NCBI GenBank assembly: GCA_938041725.1
Contig: CALISX010000326.1
Coordinates: 1-6,239, forward strand
Direction of reading: 5' to 3'
DNA from: an uncultured Lachnoanaerobaculum sp.
GTDB taxonomy: Bacteria; Bacillota; Clostridia; Lachnospirales; Lachnospiraceae
DNA: 6,239 nt
Numbering within the stretch: position 1 is the stretch's first letter; every line of letters starts with the position of its first letter. The notes beneath the pieces are model-generated. The model was not told the DNA's origin and made no database searches. It saw nothing but the letters and a program-made list of their open reading frames with translations. The translations under genes and the position numbers were made by a program. This document shows, one piece after another, positions 1 through 6,239 of the stretch.

Positions 1-2659
1 AGGAAAGGATGGTGCGGATCTTCACACTGTCTCTACCAAGCTTTGAAAGAACCTTCACCACCCCCGCTGCCCTTTTGGGGGTACAGATATGGTTGGCCTT
101 TACCACCACCTCTCCGGTATCAGGGTCAGTAATCGTTTCTGCAATAAACCGACCGGTGATACGTTCCTCCAGGCTTTCAATCCCCTCCACCATATCGTCA
201 TGCTGTTCCTCAAAGGCCTTGATTTCCATATAGGGAATCTCCTTGTCCTCGCAGCAGTCTGTTTCCCGCACAATCAGATCCTGGGACACATCCACCAAAC
301 GTCTGGTAAGGTATCCGGAGTCTGCGGTACGCAAAGCCGTATCAGAAAGCCCCTTTCTGGCACCGTGGGCGGAAATAAAGTACTCCAGTACATCCAGTCC
401 TTCACGGAAGTTGGATTTTATGGGAAGCTCAATGGTATGTCCCGTGGTATCTGCCATCAGTCCCCGCATACCTGCCAGCTGCTTGATCTGCTTGTCAGAA
501 CCTCTGGCTCCGGAATCCGCCATCATAAAGATATTGTTGTAGGTATCCAAACCGCTCAGCAGGTCATGGGTAAGCTTCTCATCCGTCACCTTCCAGGTTT
601 CAATAACCTCCTTATACCGTTCCTCATCGGTGATCAGGCCTCTGCGGAAGTTTTTGGAAATCTCATCCACATTTTTCTGGGCATTTGCAATCAAGCCCTT
701 TTTACTCTCCGGCACAGTCATGTCCGAAATGGATACAGTCATGGAGGCAATGGTGGAATACTTATATCCAATGGCTTTAATATCATCCAGTACCTCTGCC
801 GTCCTGGACAGGCCGTGAACATTAATAACCCGCTCCAAAATCTGCTTGCACTGTTTTTTCTTTACCAAAAAATCAATTTCCGGCTTCAGCTCATTACCAG
901 GAATGCTTCGATCCACAAAGCCCAGATCCTGGGGAATAATCTCATTAAACAAAAGTCTTCCCACAGTGGACTCCACAATATCCGAAAGCACCCGTCCTTC
1001 CGGATCCTGCTTTGTTACCCGCACCTTGATCTTGGAGTGAAGGGTCACCACCTGGTTGGCATAGGCCAAAATAGCCTCGTTTACACTTTTAAAAAACTTT
1101 CCCTCTCCCTTGACCCCGGGACGAAGCTGGGTAAGATAATAAATTCCCAGCACCATATCCTGGGAGGGCACCGCCACCGGGCCTCCGTCAGAGGGCTTTA
1201 AAAGATTGTTGGGAGAAAGGAGCAGGAAACGGCACTCCGCCTGGGCCTCCACAGACAAAGGCAGATGCACTGCCATCTGATCCCCGTCAAAGTCCGCATT
1301 AAAGGCGGTACACACCAAAGGATGAAGCTTAATGGCCTTGCCCTCTACTAAAACCGGCTCAAAGGCCTGGATACCCAATCTGTGGAGTGTGGGGGCGCGG
1401 TTCAGCATCACCGGATGCTCCTTAATCACATCCTCCAGCACATCCCAAACCTCCGTCTGCATCCGCTCCACCATTTTCTTGGCAGATTTAATATTGTGGG
1501 CCATGCCGTTCTCCACCAGTTCCTTCATGACAAAGGGCTTGAAAAGCTCAATGGCCATTTCCTTTGGAAGTCCGCATTGATAGATCCGCAGTTCCGGTCC
1601 CACCACAATAACAGACCGGCCGGAATAGTCCACACGTTTTCCCAAAAGGTTTTGCCTGAAACGTCCCTGCTTTCCCTTTAACATATCGGAAAGGGATTTT
1701 AAGGCCCGGTTTCCCGGTCCCGTTACCGGCCTTCCCCGTCTGCCATTGTCAATCAGGGCATCCACCGCCTCCTGGAGCATGCGCTTTTCATTGCGGATAA
1801 TGATGTCCGGCGCTCCCAGCTCCAAAAGCCGGGCCAAACGGTTGTTTCTATTAATAATTCTCCTGTAAAGGTCGTTTAAATCACTGGTGGCAAAGCGGCC
1901 TCCATCCAGCTGCACCATGGGACGGATATCCGGAGGAATCACCGGCACCTTGGTCAGGATCATCCATTCCGGCTTGTTGCCGGAGCTTCGAAAGGCCTCT
2001 ACCACATCCAGCCTTTTAATAATCTTGGCCCGCTTTTGTCCCGTGGCATCCTCCAGCTGCTTTCTCAGCTCCATGGATTCCTTTTCCAAATCAATATTGC
2101 TCAGAATCTCCAGAATGCTCTCTGCACCCATTCCAGCACGGAATTTTCCATAGCCATAGGTTTCCATGGCCTCCCGGTACTCTCTTTCCGTCAGCACCTG
2201 CTTGTACATCAGTCCCGTCTCCATGGGATCCAGCACAATATAGGAAGCAAAGTACAGCACCTTTTCCAGCACCCTGGGGGAAATATCCAGGATCAAGCCC
2301 ATCCGGGAAGGAATTCCCTTAAAGTACCAGATATGGGAAACCGGGGCTGACAGATCAATATGCCCCATCCGCTCCCTTCGCACACTGGCCTTGGTAACCT
2401 CTACCCCGCAGCGGTCGCAAACCGTTCCCTTATAGCGGATCTTCTTATACTTGCCGCAGTGGCATTCCCAATCCTTGCTGGGACCGAAAATCCTCTCGCA
2501 AAAGAGTCCGTCCTTTTCCGGCTTTAAGGTTCTGTAATTAATGGTTTCCGGCTTTGTCACCTCGCCATGGGACCATTCCATTATCTTTTCCGGGGATGCC
2601 AAGCCAATTTTGATTGCATCAAAGGAAATCGGCTGATAGGTTTCATTGTTGTCCGGCAT
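1..2659 (-). CDS. rpoC: DNA-directed RNA polymerase subunit beta' (3' end outside window)
   Basis: Encodes the N-terminal 886 residues of beta', which forms the clamp and the catalytic Mg site of RNA polymerase in the cytoplasm. I read the frame codon by codon from ATG at 2659 to the left edge and found no stop or frameshift. Landmarks in order: N-terminal zinc site with Cys66, Cys68, Cys81 and Cys84; clamp-helix coiled coil at about 261-304, the main sigma contact; catalytic NADFDGD at 454-460 (bases 1280-1300) with the three Mg-binding Asp at 456, 458 and 460; DSGARGSD at 715-722; bridge helix around 745-782 with ARKGL near 767-771. Cys802 is the first ligand of the second zinc site. The last codon is Ser886 of RTILS, directly before the expected next Cys; base 1 gives that codon a leading T, consistent with Cys. 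Clostridial RpoC is usually about 1200 residues, so roughly 300 or more, including the trigger loop, lie outside. The start is supported by a Shine-Dalgarno 8 bases upstream. It follows rpoB by 62 bases and is probably cotranscribed. Confidence 0.97.
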   Translation of the reverse strand, partial: MPDNNETYQPISFDAIKIGLASPEKIMEWSHGEVTKPETINYRTLKPEKDGLFCERIFGPSKDWECHCGKYKKIRYKGTVCDRCGVEVTKASVRRERMGHIDLSAPVSHIWYFKGIPSRMGLILDISPRVLEKVLYFASYIVLDPMETGLMYKQVLTEREYREAMETYGYGKFRAGMGAESILEILSNIDLEKESMELRKQLEDATGQKRAKIIKRLDVVEAFRSSGNKPEWMILTKVPVIPPDIRPMVQLDGGRFATSDLNDLYRRIINRNNRLARLLELGAPDIIIRNEKRMLQEAVDALIDNGRRGRPVTGPGNRALKSLSDMLKGKQGRFRQNLLGKRVDYSGRSVIVVGPELRIYQCGLPKEMAIELFKPFVMKELVENGMAHNIKSAKKMVERMQTEVWDVLEDVIKEHPVMLNRAPTLHRLGIQAFEPVLVEGKAIKLHPLVCTAFNADFDGDQMAVHLPLSVEAQAECRFLLLSPNNLLKPSDGGPVAVPSQDMVLGIYYLTQLRPGVKGEGKFFKSVNEAILAYANQVVTLHSKIKVRVTKQDPEGRVLSDIVESTVGRLLFNEIIPQDLGFVDRSIPGNELKPEIDFLVKKKQCKQILERVINVHGLSRTAEVLDDIKAIGYKYSTIASMTVSISDMTVPESKKGLIANAQKNVDEISKNFRRGLITDEERYKEVIETWKVTDEKLTHDLLSGLDTYNNIFMMADSGARGSDKQIKQLAGMRGLMADTTGHTIELPIKSNFREGLDVLEYFISAHGARKGLSDTALRTADSGYLTRRLVDVSQDLIVRETDCCEDKEIPYMEIKAFEEQHDDMVEGIESLEERITGRFIAETITDPDTGEVVVKANHICTPKRAAGVVKVLSKLGRDSVKIRTILS

Positions 2660-2667
2660 AAATTTTG

Positions 2668-2675
2668 CTCCCTTC
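2668..2675 (-). promoter_or_regulatory. Shine-Dalgarno sequence of rpoC
   Basis: On the minus strand the sequence GAAGGGAG lies 8 bases before ATG at 2659, a normal distance for ribosome binding. It fixes this ATG as the rpoC start, which also gives the family-typical N-terminus ([16 protein letters not shown] at 11-26). Confidence 0.85.
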
Positions 2676-2680
2676 TACAA

Positions 2681-2698
2681 GCTGCCCTGCGGCGCAGC
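2681..2698 (-). other. Small GC-rich hairpin between rpoB and rpoC
   Basis: GCTGC at 2681-2685 pairs with GCAGC at 2694-2698 around an 8-base loop. An alternative fold pairs CTGC (2687-2690) with GCAG (2694-2697). No run of U follows on the transcript, so it is not an intrinsic terminator. It lies just upstream of the rpoC Shine-Dalgarno and could be a processing, mRNA stability or translation element, or have no function. The stem is only 5 pairs, so the structure is tentative. Confidence 0.4.
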
Positions 2699-2721
2699 GA
2701 CCCATACTACTGATCGTTATT

Positions 2722-5700
2722 TTACTCCTCAAAATCCTCTCCCTCGTCCATATCTGCAGAGACTTCTTCCAGATCCTCCAGGGAAGGTTCTAAATCCTCG
2801 CCTCCAAAGTCTGCTTCCAGATCTTCCTCTTCTTCTTTCAAATCCACCAGCTCTTCCCCGGAAAATTCCTGCTGGGTAAATCCAGCAGCTGCAAAGTTTT
2901 CCTCTCTGTGGCTATGGCGGCGGCTTTCTCCCTCAATAATGGAATGAATGCTCAGATCACCCTCATCAATATTTTCCTTTAACTCCACTTCCGTTCCATC
3001 ATCCTTTAGTACCCGCACATCCAGTCCCAGGGACTGCAGTTCCTTTAAAAGCACCTTAAAGGACTCGGGAATGCCGGAATCCGGAATATTCTCTCCCTTA
3101 ATAATGGCCTCATAGGTTTTTACCCGACCGATCACATCATCGGATTTCACCGTCAGGATCTCCTGCAGGGTATAGGAAGCTCCATAGGCCTCCAGAGCCC
3201 AAACCTCCATCTCTCCAAAACGCTGCCCTCCAAACTGGGCCTTTCCCCCCAGGGGCTGCTGGGTTACAAGGGAATAGGGTCCTGTGGATCTGGCATGAAT
3301 CTTATCATCCACCAGATGGTGCAGCTTCAGGTAATGCATATGGCCAATGGTTACGGGACTGTCAAAATACTCTCCCGTTCTGCCATCCCGCAGCCTTACC
3401 TTGCCATCCCTTTGAATAGGAACCCCCTTCCAAAGGGCACGATGCTCCAAATGATTCCCCAGATACTCCAATACAGAGTCCTTCAAGGTTCCGGTGTATT
3501 TTTCCTTAAAGGCATCCCATTCTGTGTTCACATAGTCGTTGGCCACTTCCAGCATATCCATAATGTCGTTTTCCCCTGCCCCGTCAAAGACCGGCGTAGC
3601 CACATTAAAGCCCAGGGCCTTTGCTGCCAGGGACAAATGGATTTCCAGCACCTGGCCGATATTCATACGGGAAGGCACGCCCAGGGGGTTTAGAACAATG
3701 TCCAGGGGCCGGCCATTGGGCAAAAAGGGCATATCCTCCACAGGAAGTACCCGGGAAACCACACCCTTGTTGCCATGGCGTCCCGCCATTTTATCCCCCA
3801 CGGAAATTTTTCTTTTCTGGGCAATGTATACCCGGACATTTTCAGTTACCCCGGGCGGAAGCTCATCCCCTGCCTCTCTGGTAAAGACCTTGGTATCCAC
3901 AATCACACCATAGGCACCATGGGGCACCTTCAGGGAGGTATCCCTTACTTCCCTGGCCTTTTCTCCAAAAATTGCCCGCAAAAGCCGCTCTTCCGCCGTA
4001 AGCTCCGTTTCTCCCTTGGGGGTTACCTTCCCCACCAGAATATCCCCGGCTCTTACCTCTGCACCGATGCGGATAATTCCCCGCTCGTCCAGATCCTTCA
4101 GGGCTTCCTCCCCTACCCCGGGCACATCCCTTGTGATCTCCTCCGGGCCAAGCTTGGTATCCCTGGCAGCAGACTCATATTCTTCTATATGAATGGAGGT
4201 GTATACATCATCCTCCACCAATCTTTCGCTTAACAGCACCGCATCCTCGTAGTTGTATCCCTCCCAGGTCATGAAGCCGATGAGGGGATTTTTCCCCAGG
4301 GCAATCTCCCCCTGGTTGGTGGAGGCACCGTCTGCAATAATGTCCCCCTTTTCCACATGGTCTCCCTTAAACACAATGGGCTTTTGATTGTAGGAATTGG
4401 ACTGGTTGCTTCTGGAAAACTTAATCAAATGGTAGGTATCCACCACCCCGTCCTCATCCCGCTTTACTAAAATCCGGTCAGAGGAGGAATTGACTACCTC
4501 GCCAGCGGCCTTTGCGATAACGCATACCCCGGAGTCCACAGCAGTTTTTTCCTCCATGCCTGTGCCCACCACCGGAGCCTCGGTAATCATCAAAGGCACC
4601 GCCTGACGCTGCATGTTGGAGCCCATGAGGGCTCTATTGGCATCGTCATTTTGCAAAAAGGGAATCATGCTGGTGGCTACGGAAAACACCATCCGGGGGG
4701 ACACATCCATTAAATCAATGCGGCTTTTGGGAAACTCCGAGGTTTCCTCCCGATGTCTGCCGGAAACCTTGGAATTGATAAAATGGCTGTCTGCATCCAA
4801 GGGCTCATTGGCCTGGGCCACCACATAGTTATCCTCCTCATCCGCCGTTACATAGATCACCTCATCGGTGACCACAGGATTCGCAGGATCTGTGGACTTA
4901 TCCACCACCCGGTAGGGAGCCTCTACAAAACCGTATTCGTTCACCCGGGCAAAGCTGGCCAGGGAGTTAATCAGTCCGATATTGGGACCCTCAGGGGTTT
5001 CAATGGGACACATTCTGCCATAATGGGTATAATGCACGTCCCGCACCTCAAATCCCGCCCGTTCTCTGCTCAAACCTCCCGGGCCCAAAGCAGACAGTCT
5101 TCTTTTATGGGTCAACTCGCTTAGAGGATTGTTTTGATCCATAAACTGGGACAGCTGGGAACTGCCAAAGAACTCCTTTACCGCTGCTGTTACCGGCTTG
5201 ATATTAATCAAAGACTGGGGGGTAATGGAATCAATGTCCTGGGTGGACATTCTCTCCCGCACCACCCGCTCCATTCTGGCCAGACCAATGCGGTACTGGT
5301 TTTGCAAAAGCTCTCCCACAGCCCGGATACGGCGGTTCCCCAGATGGTCAATATCGTCCTTGGTGCCGATGCTTTCCTCAATATGCATATTGTAATTAAT
5401 GGAAGCAAAGATATCCTCCCTGGTGATATGCTTTGGGATCAGTTCGCTGACCCGCTTTTTAATGGCAGCCAGGCGCTCCTCTCCCTCAAACTCATCTATA
5501 ATCTCTTTTAAAACAGGATAATACACCGGCTCCGTAATTCCCAGTTCTCTGGGATTTGTAATTTCCGGCAGCACACTTTCCAGATCCACCATAAGATTGG
5601 AAAGCACCTTCACCTCCCGGTCTCCCCCTGCAATCCATACACAGGGAAGGGCAGCGTTTTGCAAAACCACAGCCAGATCCTTATCCACTCTGTCTCCTGC

Positions 5701-6201
5701 AGAGGCCAGCACCTCTCCTGTTTCCGGATCCACCGCATCCCGGGCCAGGGTATGCCCTGTTATCCGGTATTTAAAATGTAATTTTTTATTGAATTTATAA
5801 CGCCCCACCTTTGCCAGATCATACCTTCTGGCATCAAAGAACATGGAATTTAAAAGGCTCTGGGCGCTGTCCACACTCAGCGGCTCCCCGGGACGAATCT
5901 TCTTATACAGCTCCAAAAGACCATCCTGGTAGTTGTCCGAAGCGTCCTTTGCGAAGCTGGCAATGAGCTTTGGCTCCTCTCCAAACATCTCCAGAATCTG
6001 GGCATTGGTTCCCAAACCAAAGGCCCGCAGCAGCACAGTAATGGGAACCTTTCTGGTTCTGTCTACCCGGGCATAAAAAACATCATAGGAATCCGTCTCA
6101 TACTCCAGCCAGGCTCCCCTGTTGGGAATGACCTGGCACATATACAGCTCCTTGCCGATTTTATCCTTTTCAATGGTATAGTAAAGATTTTTTGAGGACA
6201 T
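2722..6201 (-). CDS. rpoB: DNA-directed RNA polymerase subunit beta, lacking the conserved N-terminal region
   Basis: Encodes 1159 residues of beta, which with beta' forms the RNA polymerase active centre. Homology starts near residue 6 ([15 protein letters not shown]) and continues to the end. Landmarks: [13 protein letters not shown] at 25-37; lobe region to about 290; [10 protein letters not shown] at 282-291; rifampicin pocket at 346-372; GYNYED at 648-653 near the active site; [11 protein letters not shown] at 802-812, whose Lys804 and Lys812 match E. coli Lys1065 and Lys1073; [20 protein letters not shown] at 971-990, then the C-terminal clamp segment. The tail 1115-1159 has 24 Asp/Glu in 45 residues. 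Full-length relatives have about 130-150 more residues at the N-terminus, including GAERVIVSQLVRSP; these are missing. ATG at 6201 is the only ATG, GTG or TTG start in frame in this region, but the frame stays open to 6237 ([12 protein letters not shown] before the Met), so the gene may begin outside the window. Identity is certain; start and intactness are not. Confidence 0.93.
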   Translation of the reverse strand: MSSKNLYYTIEKDKIGKELYMCQVIPNRGAWLEYETDSYDVFYARVDRTRKVPITVLLRAFGLGTNAQILEMFGEEPKLIASFAKDASDNYQDGLLELYKKIRPGEPLSVDSAQSLLNSMFFDARRYDLAKVGRYKFNKKLHFKYRITGHTLARDAVDPETGEVLASAGDRVDKDLAVVLQNAALPCVWIAGGDREVKVLSNLMVDLESVLPEITNPRELGITEPVYYPVLKEIIDEFEGEERLAAIKKRVSELIPKHITREDIFASINYNMHIEESIGTKDDIDHLGNRRIRAVGELLQNQYRIGLARMERVVRERMSTQDIDSITPQSLINIKPVTAAVKEFFGSSQLSQFMDQNNPLSELTHKRRLSALGPGGLSRERAGFEVRDVHYTHYGRMCPIETPEGPNIGLINSLASFARVNEYGFVEAPYRVVDKSTDPANPVVTDEVIYVTADEEDNYVVAQANEPLDADSHFINSKVSGRHREETSEFPKSRIDLMDVSPRMVFSVATSMIPFLQNDDANRALMGSNMQRQAVPLMITEAPVVGTGMEEKTAVDSGVCVIAKAAGEVVNSSSDRILVKRDEDGVVDTYHLIKFSRSNQSNSYNQKPIVFKGDHVEKGDIIADGASTNQGEIALGKNPLIGFMTWEGYNYEDAVLLSERLVEDDVYTSIHIEEYESAARDTKLGPEEITRDVPGVGEEALKDLDERGIIRIGAEVRAGDILVGKVTPKGETELTAEERLLRAIFGEKAREVRDTSLKVPHGAYGVIVDTKVFTREAGDELPPGVTENVRVYIAQKRKISVGDKMAGRHGNKGVVSRVLPVEDMPFLPNGRPLDIVLNPLGVPSRMNIGQVLEIHLSLAAKALGFNVATPVFDGAGENDIMDMLEVANDYVNTEWDAFKEKYTGTLKDSVLEYLGNHLEHRALWKGVPIQRDGKVRLRDGRTGEYFDSPVTIGHMHYLKLHHLVDDKIHARSTGPYSLVTQQPLGGKAQFGGQRFGEMEVWALEAYGASYTLQEILTVKSDDVIGRVKTYEAIIKGENIPDSGIPESFKVLLKELQSLGLDVRVLKDDGTEVELKENIDEGDLSIHSIIEGESRRHSHREENFAAAGFTQQEFSGEELVDLKEEEEDLEADFGGEDLEPSLEDLEEVSADMDEGEDFEE
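5086..5166 (-). other. Rifampicin-binding cluster I of RpoB, sensitive-type residues
   Basis: This segment encodes residues 346-372, aligning with E. coli RpoB 507-533. The positions most often changed in resistance are unchanged: Asp355 (E. coli 516), His365 (526) and Ser370 (531). The only differences I see from E. coli are conservative Ile-to-Leu changes at 363 and 369. The sequence therefore predicts no cluster I rifampicin resistance. The separate N-terminal site (E. coli Val146) falls in the anomalous 5' junction and cannot be judged. Confidence 0.85.
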
Positions 6202-6203
6202 AG

Positions 6204-6210
6204 CTCCTTT
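6204..6210 (-). promoter_or_regulatory. Possible Shine-Dalgarno before the rpoB ATG, poorly spaced
   Basis: The minus strand reads AAAGGAG followed by only two bases (CT) and then ATG at 6201. The core is a good match to the ribosome-binding consensus, but a 2-base gap is much shorter than the usual 5-9. It may be a weak real site for a truncated rpoB, or a chance stretch inside a longer open frame (codons for A-K-G-A). It does not prove that translation begins at 6201. Confidence 0.35.
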
Positions 6211-6211
6211 A

Positions 6212-6222
6212 GCACTGCGTGC
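6212..6222 (-). other. Short inverted repeat upstream of the rpoB ATG
   Basis: GCAC (6212-6215) pairs with GTGC (6219-6222) around a 3-base loop, giving a 4-pair hairpin one base upstream of the AAAGGAG stretch. It has no U-run and is too short to call a terminator. In composition it resembles the rpoB-rpoC gap more than rpoB coding sequence, which hints that 6202-6239 may be intergenic DNA. That reading is inference. Confidence 0.25.
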
Positions 6223-6239
6223 CGCTTCTAAACTTTTAA

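Noticed and set aside
89..1201. A 370-codon plus-strand open frame opposite rpoC
   Set aside because: It is the exact antisense of the rpoC codon frame, resembles no protein family I know, and exists because the rpoC codons in this stretch never place a stop on the opposite strand. The rpoC reading is unambiguous.
1..2659. rpoC as a pseudogene, because it has no stop codon in the window
   Set aside because: The frame is fully open with all key motifs intact, and it simply runs off the left edge at a position where the family sequence continues.
2676..2701. An intrinsic terminator between rpoB and rpoC
   Set aside because: The stem is only about 5 pairs and no U-run follows on the transcribed strand; the genes look cotranscribed.
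3295..4233. Several plus-strand open frames of 124-152 codons opposite rpoB
   Set aside because: They overlap conserved rpoB coding sequence, overlap one another in different frames, and encode no recognisable domain.
5086..5166. A duplicated, rifampicin-resistant rpoB allele
   Set aside because: Cluster I residues are sensitive-type, and the gene is followed by a normal rpoC, so nothing supports a specialised resistance copy.
6187..6239. An intein interrupting rpoB at the N-terminal junction
   Set aside because: The residues before the match lack the His-Asn end followed by Cys, Ser or Thr that marks an intein C-terminus, and no intein block is visible in the 38 bases available.

Overview
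The window carries two adjacent genes on the minus strand and almost nothing else: rpoB, then rpoC, encoding the two large catalytic subunits (beta and beta') of bacterial RNA polymerase. Transcription runs from high to low coordinates. This is the usual bacterial rpoB-rpoC order, with two separate genes 62 bases apart. Both genes are cut or incomplete at the window edges. No mobile element, tRNA, rRNA, CRISPR array or accessory gene is visible.

The organism looks like a clostridial Firmicute, most likely family Lachnospiraceae. The beta subunit has firmicute-type sequence throughout. It also has a segment of about 35-40 residues before the [12 protein letters not shown] motif that I recall from Lachnospiraceae-type RpoB and not from Bacillus RpoB, and it ends in an acidic tail. 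Both rpoC and the downstream part of rpoB are well conserved, in frame and without internal stops, so this looks like the genuine housekeeping locus. The assignment rests on remembered family sequences, not on a search.

Layout: 1-2659 is the first 886 codons of rpoC, running off the left edge just before the second zinc site is completed and before the trigger loop. 2660-2721 is a short intergenic gap with a clear Shine-Dalgarno sequence for rpoC and a small GC-rich hairpin. 2722-6201 is rpoB from the only start codon available in the window. 6202-6239 is a 38-base edge segment with a small hairpin and a purine-rich Shine-Dalgarno-like stretch unusually close to that ATG.

The one real oddity is the 5' end of rpoB. 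The reading frame matches RpoB from about codon 6 onward. The preceding family-conserved stretch (GAERVIVSQLVRSP followed by G or S) is absent in all three minus-strand frames of the remaining 50-odd bases. About 130-150 N-terminal residues expected in this family are therefore not here, and what precedes the match does not look like RpoB. It could be an assembly join at a contig end, a rearrangement or insertion in rpoB, or a truncated or split rpoB. The window alone cannot decide. I see no evidence for a new biological system beyond this.
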